The translations under genes were made by a program, and so were the position numbers. A DNA stretch of 64,000 nucleotides from Actinostola sp. cb2023 (taxonomy: Eukaryota > Cnidaria > Anthozoa > Actiniaria > Actinostolidae): NCBI GenBank assembly GCA_033675265.1, contig JAUJYZ010000906.1:115001-179000 (forward strand), given 5' to 3'. A model generated the notes under the pieces. It had not been told where the DNA came from, did not search any database, and saw only the letters and a program-made list of their open reading frames with translations. Shown one piece after another: positions 44,891-59,715 of the stretch. Each line of letters begins with the position of its first letter. Position 1 is the first letter of the stretch.

Positions 44891-46467
44891 CTTCCCTCTC
44901 CTCCTATCACATATCTTTTCTCTTAATTTAGCAATTACCATATTATATTCATGTACATTTTATATTTCATTTTCCTTCATTTTCTTTATTTATGTAGTTT
45001 TGCTCCCCTGCGTCGAGACACTGTGATAAGCTACTCTGAAATTCAAGTTAAAATAATAATATAATGCTCTTATACCGGCATTTAGAAACGCAATGCCTTT
45101 ACAAATAGATGAAAAGTGAAATAAAAAATGGCATTATTGTGATATAAATAAATAAATGATAACATAGATAAACGATAGAGAAAATTATAGTGCATAGTAA
45201 AAATAAAGTCTGTCTTCCTTCAGTATAATAGACGATAGAGCTTAAACAGAAGCCATTCAAAAGAGCACAAAAATGTTATGGGTATTTGCCCGAGGTGGGT
45301 TCATTGGAGAATGTAAATTCTCGAGGAGTTATGTCTACCCTGCGAGCAGAGGTTCGATCCTTTTCGTCTTTCTATATATGTTCACTGATCGAGTTTATAC
45401 TTTTGCTGAACGGCTTTTAGTTTTGGCTTTTACGTTGCTGTTCTTGTAGTCTGAAGCTGCAGAAACTCCTCTCCACATGACACGGCTGAATGCGAAATAC
45501 CGTTACGTCTAAACGCACGGGAAAAGAACGTTTTTGCGCACAAACTATGTCGAGTCTGTCGAGCAACCAACAATTTCTTGCAAATAATTAGCTTTGGACT
45601 GACCAGTTGTCTTTTACATAACCGCTAGAAAAAACGCGCGCTCTTCAAAACTTGGAAATTCAAGCCGAATTTCCCATTCAATTTCCCATTCAATTTATCA
45701 ATCAATTTCCCATTCAATTACCAATGAGCGTGCCGCGGTTGGTATTCCTGTGGTGAAAGCACCACAGGAAGACCAACGCAACATGCTGATAATATTAGTA
45801 TTCAAATTATTTATTAATGCATGTCGAGACTGATCGAAACAATCATAGCGTACAAATAATCATAGCACTTTCACTTTCCTATTCTTTCTATCTGTTTCAC
45901 AAGTATCTTCATATGCGGTCACATTTCCCAAAATAATAATCGATTAAGCCATGAGACTAGATCGATCAAACAATTGACTGTTTTGTTATTTAGCCGCACA
46001 AGGCGCAAAATCTGAACCGGTAAAAGTCTGTTGACCGAAGATCAAAATCGCTGCCTTTGTTTTCGATTTCGAAAGTGAAGTGACCGGAAATTCACCATAT
46101 CAGCACAAACCACTGATAACACATTGGTTTAAAGTGCTATCCTATTTGCTCTAAAAACCACAAAACCAAGCACTCCAAAATCTCCGCCAGTTCATTTTAT
46201 CGCACCCGGAAGTGAAGTGACCGGAAGCCACTTTTCCTTATCATACTGTGTTGTGATTGGTGGATTCGTGGTATCCATCCCATGATTCCTTGGTGTGGTT
46301 TATAGTCGTGGGTCGAAGGACGCCATGTTGTTCCTGTCGTCGTGAAACGCTACTCGTGGAAGAACGGTTCAACGCAATTTGAGTTCTTGAATATTTCTCT
46401 TGTAGGAGCTATCTCGAGGGGCTCCTGTATTGACGGTAGTTACCGCTTCTTTCGTTAGAGCACGATT
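44891..46467. other. Intergenic region and PTBP 5' flank
   Basis: Contains a further copy of the CTTCAAACCTTGGAAATT family (45634-45660), AATTTCCCATTC repeats (45665-45720), and a near-perfect hairpin at 45738-45777. The segment 46250-46467 is the likely promoter and 5' UTR of PTBP. Confidence 0.5.
45738..45777. repeat. 18-bp stem hairpin
   Basis: GTTGGTATTCCTGTGGTG, loop AAAG, then CACCACAGGAAGACCAAC; one mismatch in 18 pairs. Confidence 0.85.
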
Positions 46468-49400
46468 ATGACCACTGTGGCCGCCCTTGCTGGACTCGGC
46501 TCAGGAGCTAAGGTACGACGACGCAAAGCGATGTGCATTTTTGTGCCATGAGGTTGTTAATAACTGGGGCAGCGAAAATGGCAACGACCTCTTAATAGCT
46601 ACTTTTACAAACCCATGGGAACTATTTGAATGCCTTGTGTATATACAATGTTTTCATTATTGCTTTGTGTAAAGGGTTAAGATATGTGGCCGAGTTTGGG
46701 GAAGATTTTTGAAGAGTTTTCAGTGCTTGGCTGGTTCTTCTTGCTGTCGTTATTTTTATTTCTCCCCGTCGCTTCATTGTCAACAAGCTGGCTGACCGCC
46801 AACATTACCTCTGAAAGCTCTTTAAAACAACTACTGAAAGTGCTGTCTTTAAATTACTGCGTTATTCAACTCGCTTTAGAAAACTAACCCTTCGTAGCGT
46901 AGTTAGTTCTTGCAAAACTAAAAGACACTTCCGTTTTACTGGAAAATACTAGTTTTCGAACTACGAATACGACGAATTATCTAGTAGTTTGATTATTTGG
47001 ATGCTAAAACACAAACTTTGGAGCTTAGAGATAAAGGGGATTTTGTTTAGGGAACCTGAGCGATGTTATCGATTTGCCTTTTTGCTGTCCGCGTCGTTGT
47101 ATCTGCAGGTTCGACGTGGCATAGTTTACTGGCGATTCTGTTGTCTTGGTGAACAATTAAATCCTTCAACTTTCCACCAAAAACCTACTTTAGTTACCGT
47201 TAGAGACTTAAAACTCACCTTGTCTCTTATAATTTTGAATGTAGTTTTTTACGATATCTGTTAAAACCTGGAATGAAATTCGAAATTCTTCTGGTGCAAT
47301 CGAGTTGCCTAGACGTTAGTGTAGGCGATGTTAATGACTTTATTAGCATAAATATTTAATAAAATATGGCGTTGTTTTATTTTAAAAGGACTTGTAATTG
47401 TATCGAAAAGAGATACTTTAATTCTGGATTTTCCTAAATAGTGTTAATTTGAAGGTTTAGTTTTAAATTGGTGGGACTTTTTCAGAACTTGAGTTCTAAT
47501 TATTATAATCAAAAGCACAATTTAGACATACAAAGGATAGAACCCTTATAATAATGCCTTCATTGTTATCTTTTTTTACAAACTTTTAAAAACAGCATTT
47601 GGCATCAGACATTTGCAGGATCCATTTGCAGTCAACATCTAGAAGTTTAGATAGTGTTTGTAAAACATTGTCTAAAGCCCAAACAAACCCTACATCAAGC
47701 TGTTGTCTTCCTTGGATAGCATCCAAATGTGAATAATTATATTGTTTATTCTCTTGGGAGTCGAATGTGACTGCTCATGTAGAACAGCATTATGCAAAAG
47801 AGTCTCGAGGCTTAGTCTATAAAACATTGGAGCTTTCTTCAGTCATATTCCCTTATACTGTCTGGGCTGGCAATATTACCATATCTCAGTGAAGAGTAGA
47901 CATTTCTCTATGAGAGTTGCTGGGTGCAAATAACAGCTGTAAAGCTGAGTTTACTGCATGTTGGCATCGACTAAACAAGATATTAGAGCCAAGCTGAAGA
48001 AGAAAGTGGTGCAGTGAATGGCATATAATATTATCTCATGGTTCTGATTTCATCTTGTTTTACTTGTGGATAAATTTCAACTGCATCAAATACAGTGAAC
48101 GAGGTAGTTTCATGGAGTAATTCTTGTAAAACACAACATTATACCAACTTTCCATGAAACTCCAACAAAGTCTTTATTATAAGCCTTCAGTGATTACAGC
48201 TAGCCAGCCCCACAGCGTTATTACATTTACTGGTATATGTGGTTCCATACACAGAGAAACACCTTATCACACAATTTCATCATTAGCCATCTGATTAATA
48301 ACAATAACATCTTTATTTAACAAGGGTAGTATGAAATAGCATTGCCCTAATCATTGTTGGGGGGGAAATTACCAAATGTGAAGTGGGGGTGTAATGTAAT
48401 TAGATATAGTTACATTCAGTTGATTTTACTGACTTTGAAATGTTTATTTAGCGAACAGCAGACGATTTACTTACAGATATGGCTGGTAAGATCTTGTATT
48501 TCATATGCGTTATAATTCTGATAACTAGTACAGTATAACTTCCAAAGTTCATTCTGAAATTTGCCTTGAACTTGAATACTTTTAAATGAACTTCGTTGGC
48601 AAACTTTGTTTCCTGTGTGAATTCAGTTTTGAAAGAGTTTTGAATTTGATTACTAAAACAAATGTACTTCAATGAGGGTTTATCATGTAATTTCAAAACT
48701 CATAGGACAAAAAATGATTATCATAGCTGGAAAGAGCTCATTGAAATTAGTAAAAAATGTGAAGTTTGGAAAAGATCGCTTCACAAATTACAAAGATATG
48801 AATTTTCAAAAATCGAAATTTTATATGAAAACCTTAAAATTTTGTGAAGCGATCTTTTCCAAACTTCACATTTGTACTAATTTCAACAAGCTCTTACCAG
48901 CTATGATAATCATTTTTTTGTCCTATGAGTTTTGAAATTACATGTGAAAGCAATGATTGCCAACAAAATTTGCTAACGAAGTTCATTTTGGAACTTTGAC
49001 AATTCACAACAATGCCAAAACCTGCTTGTCAAATGTATACTTTGCATATGAAGAAATGCTAATTTGTGTTAAATTGATCTTTCAGGGATTTCTAATGACC
49101 AAAAGAAGGTAATTAAATTTTAATAATCATAACTTATAAGATTCATCCTTGTTTTTTCAAAATTAGCTGTTTACCTGTGTTCTGATAACAAAGTAGATAA
49201 TAATAAATAATAATAAAAATATGTTTTAAATCACATTAGTTGTAAAACAGCTATCATTGAGAGTCCAATAAAAACTCATGTTTTTCAGAGTCTTTATATT
49301 ATTATGCTAGAAGACATTTACGAGCATACTCACAAACTATTACCAAGCAACTAATATATTACTTTGTAACTTGGAAAACTAATTAGTTGCTCATTAGCAG

Positions 49401-52400
49401 CACCTTCTCTTTACCTTTTGAGCAAGAAGTCTTCTGTTTTGAAAAGCATCAAAATATTATCAGTAGATAATAATAATAATTTATAGAAACATTTACAAGA
49501 CTATTTGGGCCTGTAAAGGCACTTGTAAAGATTGAAATAATAAATTGTAAAAATGAAGTGCTCAAAATGATACATTTTCTGGCATATGTGTCTTCCAAGG
49601 CTCAAACATTTTATGGGTTCAAAAGATATCAATTTGCTTCATTTTACAAGATTTTTCTGAGCTTTGCAGGTGACTTCTGGACCTAAAAAGGTCTGGTTGT
49701 TGAATTCACCTTTTCAGCGTCAGAGTTCACGTGGTCGACTTCTTGTTACGGTCACGAAAAAGTTCGGACATTGTCGTGGTTTTGCTGTACGAATGTAGAC
49801 TCACTTTCGTCTAAATTATCGGCCTTTTTTATTTGGTTCCCTAAATAATACCAAAACCCCATTTTCTATACTTATTTGTAATGATGTTGCTTATATTTAG
49901 GGAACCAAATAAAAAAACAGTTTGATAATTTAGACAGAAGTGAGCCTACATTCATACAGTAAAACCACGGCAATGTCTGAACTTTTTCGTGACCGTAACA
50001 TGAAACCGTCGGAGTTCACTCTGACGCTGAAAAGGTGAATTGGTGGATATAGTTGCTGCACTATCCATTGAAGACATCCTTATTTAATGAATGGATAATG
50101 TTATTAGTTAACAACATCATCTACTGGGTAATGATTTATCTAAACAACCACTGCCTACTTGGTATTAATGGTTTTTCAGTAACCATTATTGTACATGTGA
50201 TATACATTGTGGTCTTTTATTTTCAGCCAAGACTTGATACTACCAAATCTCCTTCTAAAGTTCTACACTTGCGTAATGTTGCAGCTGATGCGTCAGATGC
50301 CGAGGTATGCATCGTGTTTGTTTGTCTACCTTGTTTTGTCCCTGCTGTTCATAGCCATCAAGTCTGTATATGCACCGATTTAAAATTCATTCATTCGACC
50401 TCAAGCTTGGAATCACACTTGGTGTTCGAACGAGATATGGCAGAGGTTAACATGAATTTAAAAGTATCAGATTGACAGTTATCAAGGTTTTTTGAAATAA
50501 TTAGTGTACAGCTGTTGAATAAAAAAACATGAACTTGTACTCTGCAGGATGTGTTAATTTAAAAATTTATAAATTTAGATTTCATGCCTATAGTTTTTAT
50601 ACAGTCTGAAAATATTGTTATCTAAACAGGAACAGTACAGCCGTGTTTACACTTGAGCGCTTTACCAAGATACAAATCTGAGAACTAAGACTACCTGCTC
50701 AACAAACAATAGTTTTCTAATTTCTACCAAGATTCGATAACTCGTTTACTTCAGTAAACCACCAAGTGTAAACATGGCCTCAGTTGATTTAGTTGAAATA
50801 ATAATAATAATTTAATATCTTATGTTGCGCAAATTACATGGAATGATCAAGTGTGCATTACAAAGGATAATATTTCTAATTAAAAATTACATGTTGCATT
50901 CTATATCATATTCTATACTCTCTTGCTCTACTCAGATTATTGCCCTGGGAATTCCCTTTGGTCGAGTAACAAATGTCCTCATATTGAAAACCAAGGGTCA
51001 GGTAATGTAGTGTAATATTATTATTATTTATTTATTTTCGTATATTTTTTTAGAGTAGTGTAATTGAAGGGCTACCTGCAAGAACAGAGTAAGTGACTTG
51101 TGATCAAAACCCAAAATCTCCTTTGAAAATCAAAGAATCTCAAGGAGAATTTAGATTTTGATCAGAAATCACTTACATTGTTATTGCAGGGAGCCCTTCA
51201 ATTATTGATAATCATTTTGAAAACTGTCCATTTATAGGTTAATAAATGTTTATGATCTAACAGGCTTTCCTGGAGATGGAGAGTGAATCAAAAGCTATCG
51301 CGCTCATGAACTACTATTCTTATTTAACACCAACTGTGAGGTGAGTTGTTCATTTTACTACCAGTTTTATTATGGGAACCTGATCAGTTCTTTGCAAAGT
51401 TGCACTGTCTGGAATCCTTCCTGGAAACAGCTTGCATTGTCTGTACATTTTAGAAGATTATTTTTTGGTACATTTTTCTCTACAGAGGTCGTGAAGTTAT
51501 TGTTCAGTATTCAAATCACAAAGAGCTCACAACCAATGAAGGACAGCATGCACCTGGGGTAGGGTATTGCTTGTACTGTCACCATCACTGTGATGCTCAT
51601 CACTAATAATGATCATCATCAATATTATCAACAGTCTTTGTCCCTCCTTATTGTAGTCACATTGCATTGCCATAATTACATTATTATGATTATCCTCATT
51701 ATAATCATCACCATCAATATGGTCATCGTCACTATTATCATTGCTAAGTTCTATTTCTCTTCTTATTCCAGACGTCTCATATATTAGCGGCGGCAGGTTC
51801 ATCGGATGTGGTAGCTGCTGCTAGCAGTGCTCTGAGTGGGATAAGTGCAGGGCAACTTGGAAATACCATGGGTGCACCTGCAGTACCAGAAACTGCTGGA
51901 TGTATTCTAAGGATTGTTGTTGACAATATGTTATACACTATTACCTTGGATGTATTACATCAGGTACGTGTTTTAAATTTCTTAAAAAGCATAACTAGCT
52001 TGTCTGTTGTGAAATAGAGGGACTTCCATCAAATAACAGGACAGTGTTGCAATTTTCAGAGTTGCACTTCAATGATAATGACTAAAAAGGACTGAAAAAT
52101 TATAATATTAATCATTATTAATAATAATCGTCTGTCTGCAGGTTTTTTCAAAATATGGATCAGTTCTCAAAATTGTAACTTTCGTCAAGAACAGTAAGTT
52201 ACTATAATGATACTGTAGTTGCTATTACCAATCAAACACATTTGACAAGTAAATGGATCATTGAACTCACCTCAAGTTAATTATCTAAATTATTTAAAGT
52301 AAATAAATCTAATGGCTTTCTTATCAAGTTGAGTGTTAGGTGTTTAGAATATTAGAATGTAGTTCAAGTTTATTGGGAAGTTTGAAATATTAAGTCAAGT

Positions 52401-55400
52401 TTGGCCACTAGTCTGTATTAAGAAGTGTGTGCAAGTGATTTAACCCTTTCACTACCAAGGGCCTTGACACCCAACTCCCTGTTGTTCCCAGACCTAATTA
52501 GCATACTCATACAAAATGCTACATCTGATTCAAAACATAGATGCTCAGTAGATTATGGAGCCCCAAAATACACACCCAAGTACACAGAATTAAAGCTGAA
52601 ATATGTTTTATTTGAAATAAATAATTTGTATGAACAAACAAATGGCATGGAACACAGAAATCTAATTGCAATGTTAAGATCAATTATAAATTTCAAATTT
52701 GCCGCCATTGCATTCTGACCAATGACTTTGTAAACTGATTTCTCTTTCATATAAACACAATTTATACAGGATATGCCATATACAAAATCAAGGAAAATAC
52801 AACATCAATACTGTGTAGTATAGGAAGAATGAAAACGCATTTACATGAGATTTTTAACCAATATTGAAAAATTCACTCATTATGTAGTGAAATGCTTGTG
52901 AGCACTCGCGGCAACCCCACGCTGTTAACAGTAAACACACAAACTTAGTTTCAATGAGGAAGCCTTTTAGCGTCGTTGTATTGGCTTCTTTGCACTGTCT
53001 TTTTTAACCTTCAAGGCTAACAGACTTGTGAGAAGCTGCAGGGTTCCTTCCAAGTAGTTAATTTTGATGAATTGATGGCCGCTTTCTCGAAGATTGTCGA
53101 ATCAACGCCGGCAACAAGTTCAAGCAAATTTTCCAACGTCTGTATTTACCATTTCTAAATGTCTTGGGCGAAAAAAATATTCAAAAAAGTGAATATTTGT
53201 ATTTAAATATGGTTTGACAGTGTTCATAACTAAATGTACATCGTAACTAAGTCCGTGAATTTGTTTCTTACCGTCTTCACTCACAAAGCAAACAACAACT
53301 ACGTCGCCATTTTTAGTCCGCGGCCATCTACATGTAGTCACTTTGCTACCTATTTCCTAGACTTTGCTGGCATGTATTGCTTAAAAGACAATAACATAAT
53401 AATTCCACAATTGACGGCAATGTCTTTCGAAGGACAGCAATCTTGACTGCTCTTTAGAACAGCAGCAAATATCAGTTGTACTTTGTAAAGTCGATCGTAA
53501 TTTACATTCTTGTCTTGCATCAGAAAAATTACGAAACTAAATTCACTATCGCTCTTCGAAACTTCAGAACCTTAAGAATTCATTACAGAATAATTTCCAT
53601 CAGAACTAGCTACTCCTTCGCCATCAAAATAACGATAAATATCTCTAAAAACTTCTTTCTTCGACTTCTGTCGCCATGTTGTTTACGCTCAATCGCTTTT
53701 TGTGAATTGAAGTTTTGCTTCGCTGCCTAGAGCCCCAGGGGAAACGATAATGTCTGCGCACTACCTATCATATGATTGGATAATATCCCTAGAACAATGC
53801 AGTGCCTTTTATTGTTCATTTCAAGCCTTTCTAGGGTATAGAGGGGCAATGCAATTGACGCTACTTTTATCGGCCGGTTACGGCCGGCTTGGGAATAACG
53901 TGACATTACTTGCCGGCCGGTTACGGCCGGCTTGGGAGCGAAAGGGTTAAGGGCTACACAGGGGTCATTAGAAAGCTACCTGAGTTACCACCCGGCCATT
54001 AAGTCTGGGACTAGGATGTGATTGTTATTACATTATTCCTTCGTCATTCTGTACTTTAGAACTACATACAATATATGTAGCAATGAAACATTCCAATAGA
54101 AACGGATTGATTCCATAACTGTTACATGTAAGTCCTACCCTCGTAAAATATAGTTTTTTATTGATTGATTATTATTTATCAGACCAATATCAAGCTTTAA
54201 TACAGTTTTCACAAGCCAGTGAGGCATTAAGTGCAAAATATGTGAGTATATTTATGCTGCTTATACTGTCGAATCCCTACCAAGCAGTCACTGCTTATAT
54301 ATGATAGCTGTTTGTTCGTATGAATGCTGCTTATACTGTCGAACCCCTATCAAGCAGTCACTGCTTATATATGATAGCTGTTTGTTCGTATGAATGCTGC
54401 TTATACTGTCGAACCCCTACCAAGCAGTCGCTGCTTATATATGATTGTTCGTATGAAGCCTGACTTGTATATCCAATTTGTTTCTACTCAAACAGTCTCT
54501 TGATGGTCAGAATATCTACAATGGCTGCTGTACATTAAGGATAGATTTCTCCAAGCTTAGTAACCTGAATATCAAGTACAACACAGAAAGAAGCAGGTTA
54601 GTATCCCACATAGCTTTATCAATCTAGTTTCATGAGCACCTTAAATGTTTCTATTTTGAAACAGTATGTACAGTAGGTTTGCTGTTACAGTGTGACTACA
54701 CCAACCAAGGCCACTCAAACAAATTTTCATACAAATTATCCAATCACAATTGAGTATTTAAACAATAGAATCTGCACAAATCTTTGCTTTAAAAGCATAT
54801 ATTTTACTTTATATGTGTATGTACAGTCAATTGCAAAAATTCTGGCCGCTACGAAGTATCAGTATATCAATATATCAGGTGCATTATGGGTAATTAAATA
54901 ATCGAAAATTCCCCTTAAAGCGGGTTAACGCCAGCAAAGTTGGTAGAAATATTTAGTATAATGTTTATTTTAGTCTTACGTGTGTTGTTTGTAAATTTTG
55001 CTTCATTTACAGGCGCTTTCACATATCTTTTGACGATCGGATTCCGAAGTTTGTTCCGAAGTTCCGAAGTTCGCCGGCGAACTTCAAACATTCGTTACGA
55101 AGTTCGAAATGAACTTGGCAAGTTCAAAACAAACTTCGGAACTTTGTTGGCGGCAAAGTTCGTTATCAGTTCGAAGTTGAGTTCTTTGATGATCTCAGAC
55201 AATCATGAATTGTTTTTCTAGACAAGGAAAATGGCTTCCTAAGTACGTGCGTGAAAGAATATCGATCGTTGGTTAGAAGCCCTTCGGAACTTTGTTGACA
55301 GTAAAGTTCGTTGAAGCGTGACTCAAAATGGGCGAATATCCTAGATCTTTTCGTAGACAACGGGTAAAATGAGCGAGTATCCTAGATCTTTTCGTAGAGA

Positions 55401-58400
55401 ACGGGTAATCGATGATTCAGATGGAACATTTAGCGGTAGACAAACGTTATTTTCAACGATACAACGATAGAGTTTTTGAATTTCGAATGCTGGGGCTGGG
55501 GCTTATCTATTTATGGTATTCGATATGTAAACAAATATCATCCGTTCTTGCTGTCCTACGAGTATTTCCTCCATGTTGCGCCTCTAAATTTCCTCTCCTA
55601 ACAAAGTTGTTGATGATATTGGAAACAGTTTGCTTTGAAATGTTTAAAGATTTACCGATCTGTGCTCGACTTTGGCCTTCTAACCAACGATCGATATTCT
55701 TTCACGCACGTACTTAGGAAGCCCTTTTCCTTGTCTAGAAAAACAATTCATGATTGTCTGAGATCATCAAAGAACTCAACTTCGAACTGATAACGAACTT
55801 TGCCGCCAACAAAGTTCCGAAGTTTGTTTTGAACTTGCCAAGTTCATTTCGAACTTCGTAACGAATGTTTGAAGTTCGCCGGCGAACTTCGGAACTTCGG
55901 AACAAACTTCGGAATCCGATCGTCAAAAGATATGTGAAAGCGCCTGTAATAGTATTAGTGATGCACCCGATATATTGATATACCGTGGCGGCCAGAATTT
56001 TTGCAAATGACTGTACATGATCAAGAAACAGTATAAATTGTAGAATTCAACATCATTCTGTTATTCAGCGTCACAAATGTGATTAAAAAATTTGGTTGGT
56101 GTAGTCACACTGTGATGACTTAGGATAAATATTTGTTTCAAATTTTATTTGTAATCTGGAGTATTTTTTTGTTTCTTATAACAGAGACTACACACGTCCA
56201 GAGTTATCCGCAGGTGAACTTGATGTTGCTTCTGGGCTGTCCCTGGCAGGCTTAGGTAGGTTAACTTTTTACCAGTGAATCTACATTGTTTTAGTGTTCT
56301 TATTCCTAAACTGTAAAGGAGGCTGATATACAAATACATGAATTGCTTCCAAAACAATATTATTAGTTTTACTGTCTGAAGCAGTGACAATAATTCTGCA
56401 AAGGTTCTATGTAAGAAAGTGATATATTTCATTTTTTTCAAATCCACATGAAATTATTCTTCTAAATTATTCTTCGAGATCTTTAAATTCCAGATCATTT
56501 TGAGTCACTTATTCTATTATTGCATGGCCCTTGTTTATTATTTGTGTACAATGTACTCATTTGACATCTTGTTATCTTCACATTTAACATTACATTTGTA
56601 TATTCACCATGGCAACTGTTTCCAGGCAACGCGCCAGGTGTTCTTGGTAGCCCTGCTGCACTTCTCGGCCTACCCTTAGGTCTACCATTAGCAAGTAAGT
56701 TCTTGGACATTCTTTTGATATTAAGAGGAGATTTTTTACGAACGCATGTATTGAGCGCCAAAAACCAATGGGAGGTTTTATGGAATCTTTTTCTGACGTC
56801 AAAATCTGTCGCGAGTGGCCGTCAAACCGTCATTTTACTTGCTGAAAACTTCAATTTTAGATCGGTGAAGTCTAAATATCTGTCAAATATACCAAATATA
56901 ATTTACTTATAAACAAACAAACAAATGTCATCTAGTTGCTTGAAGAAAAACTAACAGACTTTGAAAGTTAAGTTCGAACATTTTGTAGATCTTGACGGCC
57001 ACTACGTCACACGTAAAACCTCCCATAGCATGGAGAATACATTTTGTACAAGGCTAAAACTGCTTTAGCAAAGAGTTCAAGTTATTTGGGATGGATTTTG
57101 ACCGGTAAAAGTGAAATTATCCAAAGTGAAAATTAGATTTAAAAACTGTCCACATGGGCTAGATCTGTATAATTATTTACTATTATTGCTGATGTTTTCC
57201 CCTGAATTAGCTCAAATTTGAAACAAAAAGCAGGAAAATGGCTTTGTACAACGCTTACTTTGTTTTTAATAGCTTGTGCTTAGTTAAAATAAAATTAGAG
57301 TGTTAATCCAAAGCGAAAATCAAAAGTCAAACTGTTCAAAAGCGCTCATTTTTGGCGCTTTTCGCGGATATTACGCGATGTTCAAATAAATATCCTCTTA
57401 AATTGTACAATGTATTGTTAAGTATACAAATCAACTTAGAATAAGTTTTGTTTCAGGGTTACTGAATAATGAGTTTTGCTGGGGCACCAAATTTTGGTGA
57501 TTGGTTGTCTCTTGGTAACCTGATCTCTCAAGCGCTAATGTATTTTTTTTGGCCTGTCTGAAGAGAGATTAACGCTAAAAAGGATAATCAAATTTGAAAT
57601 AAAATAATTATGCCACATTGTCATAATTATTGTCTAAAATGTTTGGCGAAACACGTTTGATCTGGAAATGGTGAGCTCAGACAACCAAAATATTGTTCTT
57701 TGAGTCAATAACTTACATGATCGCTTGGTTTCCCCCAAGGACACCCAAGAAGTAAAGTTAATTTTGAACCCTGTTGTTTACAGTATAGCAGCGTGTATCA
57801 TATTTTATTTATGGACATTCATTTTCAGACTTAGCAATGGCTGGTGTGGGACAGAAGTATCAGGGTGGCAGTCCACTAGTACTTGTCAGCAATCTCAACG
57901 AAGAGGTTTGTCTTCTTATACAGTACTTAATACTAGTACTTGTCTGTAATAGCAATGGTCGCCATCCGTCGTCACTACCACAAATTCTTCTTCACAGTAA
58001 CATTGTTCTACCCGAGACATGTACTTGGATTTTCTGGTAGAATACAAGTAGTATTTTATTACTCCTTGGAGAAGTTGAACTATTTATATTTCACTGTGTA
58101 TTGATGCATGTGTTTTAAGTGTTTTGTACTCAAAAGCATTCATATTCATAACCAGGGACTGTAATTGCATGAAATAATCACATAAGTACCCAACATGGTA
58201 CCCAACAATAGTTGCGGTTACACTAGGCCGGTTCCTAGAGGTCCCCATGTGGAATTGATCTGGGCTGGGTTTGATCTGGGTTTTGCATGATTTCGGGTTT
58301 ACGGCTACACACTGATAATTACCCAATGGCAAGTCACTGAGGCGTCCTATTTGTATTTGTGGGAAACTTTTTGTAAACATGGACGCCACACACCGTGAAG

Positions 58401-59681
58401 TGTTTGGCTTGTTATCGGTCATTCTCACTCTTCTTCTACAACCTCCAGCGCAATTAAACTTTGCGATTCAGTATTTTTTTCTAAGAAGATAACGGAGACG
58501 TCGACTCCAGCTACACTTTCTCCAGTCTTTCAGGCTTTTGTATTTATATTTTCAAAGTTCACGTAGAGCGCTTTTATATCAGCCAAAACTTCACATCATG
58601 TGATTTCCTTTGTTTGGAAATCGCTGCTGTGTTGATTGGTGCAGACACTCTGGATTTTTGATAAACCATACAACTTTGCTCGGGGAACTGTCCTGGTTTG
58701 TTCTTTTGTTCTTTTTTATGTATCCATGGAAATACACCGTGGGGAATTTCACTCTGGGAAGACCGGTTACACACAAAAATCGTTTCCCTCTGGGTAAAGG
58801 CAATTTACACATGGGTAAAAGTCCTAGTGTAACCGCACCTAATGATCACAATGCCCCACAGCATAAAATGTACTCAAAAACAAACAAGAATATTGTTTGC
58901 GTAATTGTGACCCCTGGTAATAAATCTCAGTGAAAGTGCAATAATATTGATTGTCAGGTGTATCTTGTACCAGTAATCCTTTTTCATTTTATGGCCTAAT
59001 TTCTACTCCTTTGGATTTCAATGTGGCAATTTCCTTCTTTAATATTATTATTTTGTTTATAATGAATATAACAGTGGTATTACTGTTCAGTGTTACATTT
59101 GTCAGATCTTTGTTCCTTTCAAATCTCCTGTATGAATTCTTTTAATTTTGTTGTCCTGTTCCCTTTATCATTGTCACCTTTATGTTGCAATTTCAGTTTT
59201 ATTTGACCTTCATTATTCTTTTTAGGTTAATATCTTTAACTCTTTTTATCGCTGAACTTATTTATCTTTTCTCTCTTTCATTGGATGCCTGTTCTTCATT
59301 CTCTACTGGCTCTCCTCTCTAGATGATTAGCTGTGATGCACTTTTTACTTTGTTTGGTACGTCTGTCTCTTATTCTATCTGTCACTCACACGTACACTAG
59401 AATGTGTATCCACTGTCTGTCCTAGGAGTTACATGTGTGACCTCTTGATGAGTGGGTGGGTGTCATGTGATATACACTCATTGCAAAATCCATTGTTGTT
59501 TTATTATATTAAATATTGTTAAACCAAGAGATACAAGTCTGCTCTCCATAGACAGTTGTCATGGAAACAGGGTGTGGCGATGTCTATATGTAGGTGTAGT
59601 GCTTTAAACAATACCTTGGCGACGTCTGAAATGTCCTTTGCCAACAAAGCCTTGTGCATTTATTACTAATAATAAACTATC

Positions 59682-59715
<34 letters not shown>

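Larger units (their letters stand above)
54685..56115. mobile_element. MITE 'TTACAGTGTGACTACACC' split by a Tc1-like element
   Basis: The flanks 54685-54823 and 56014-56115 together match the reverse complement of the intact MITE at 30006-30279. PTBP intron 11. Confidence 0.88.

Noticed and set aside
44164..44931. Leu/Pro-rich 250-aa frames
   Set aside because: Minisatellite without stop codons in any + frame.
54940..55926. Two identical peptides on opposite strands ([16 protein letters not shown]...)
   Set aside because: They are the mirrored arms of the Tc1-like element, not genes.
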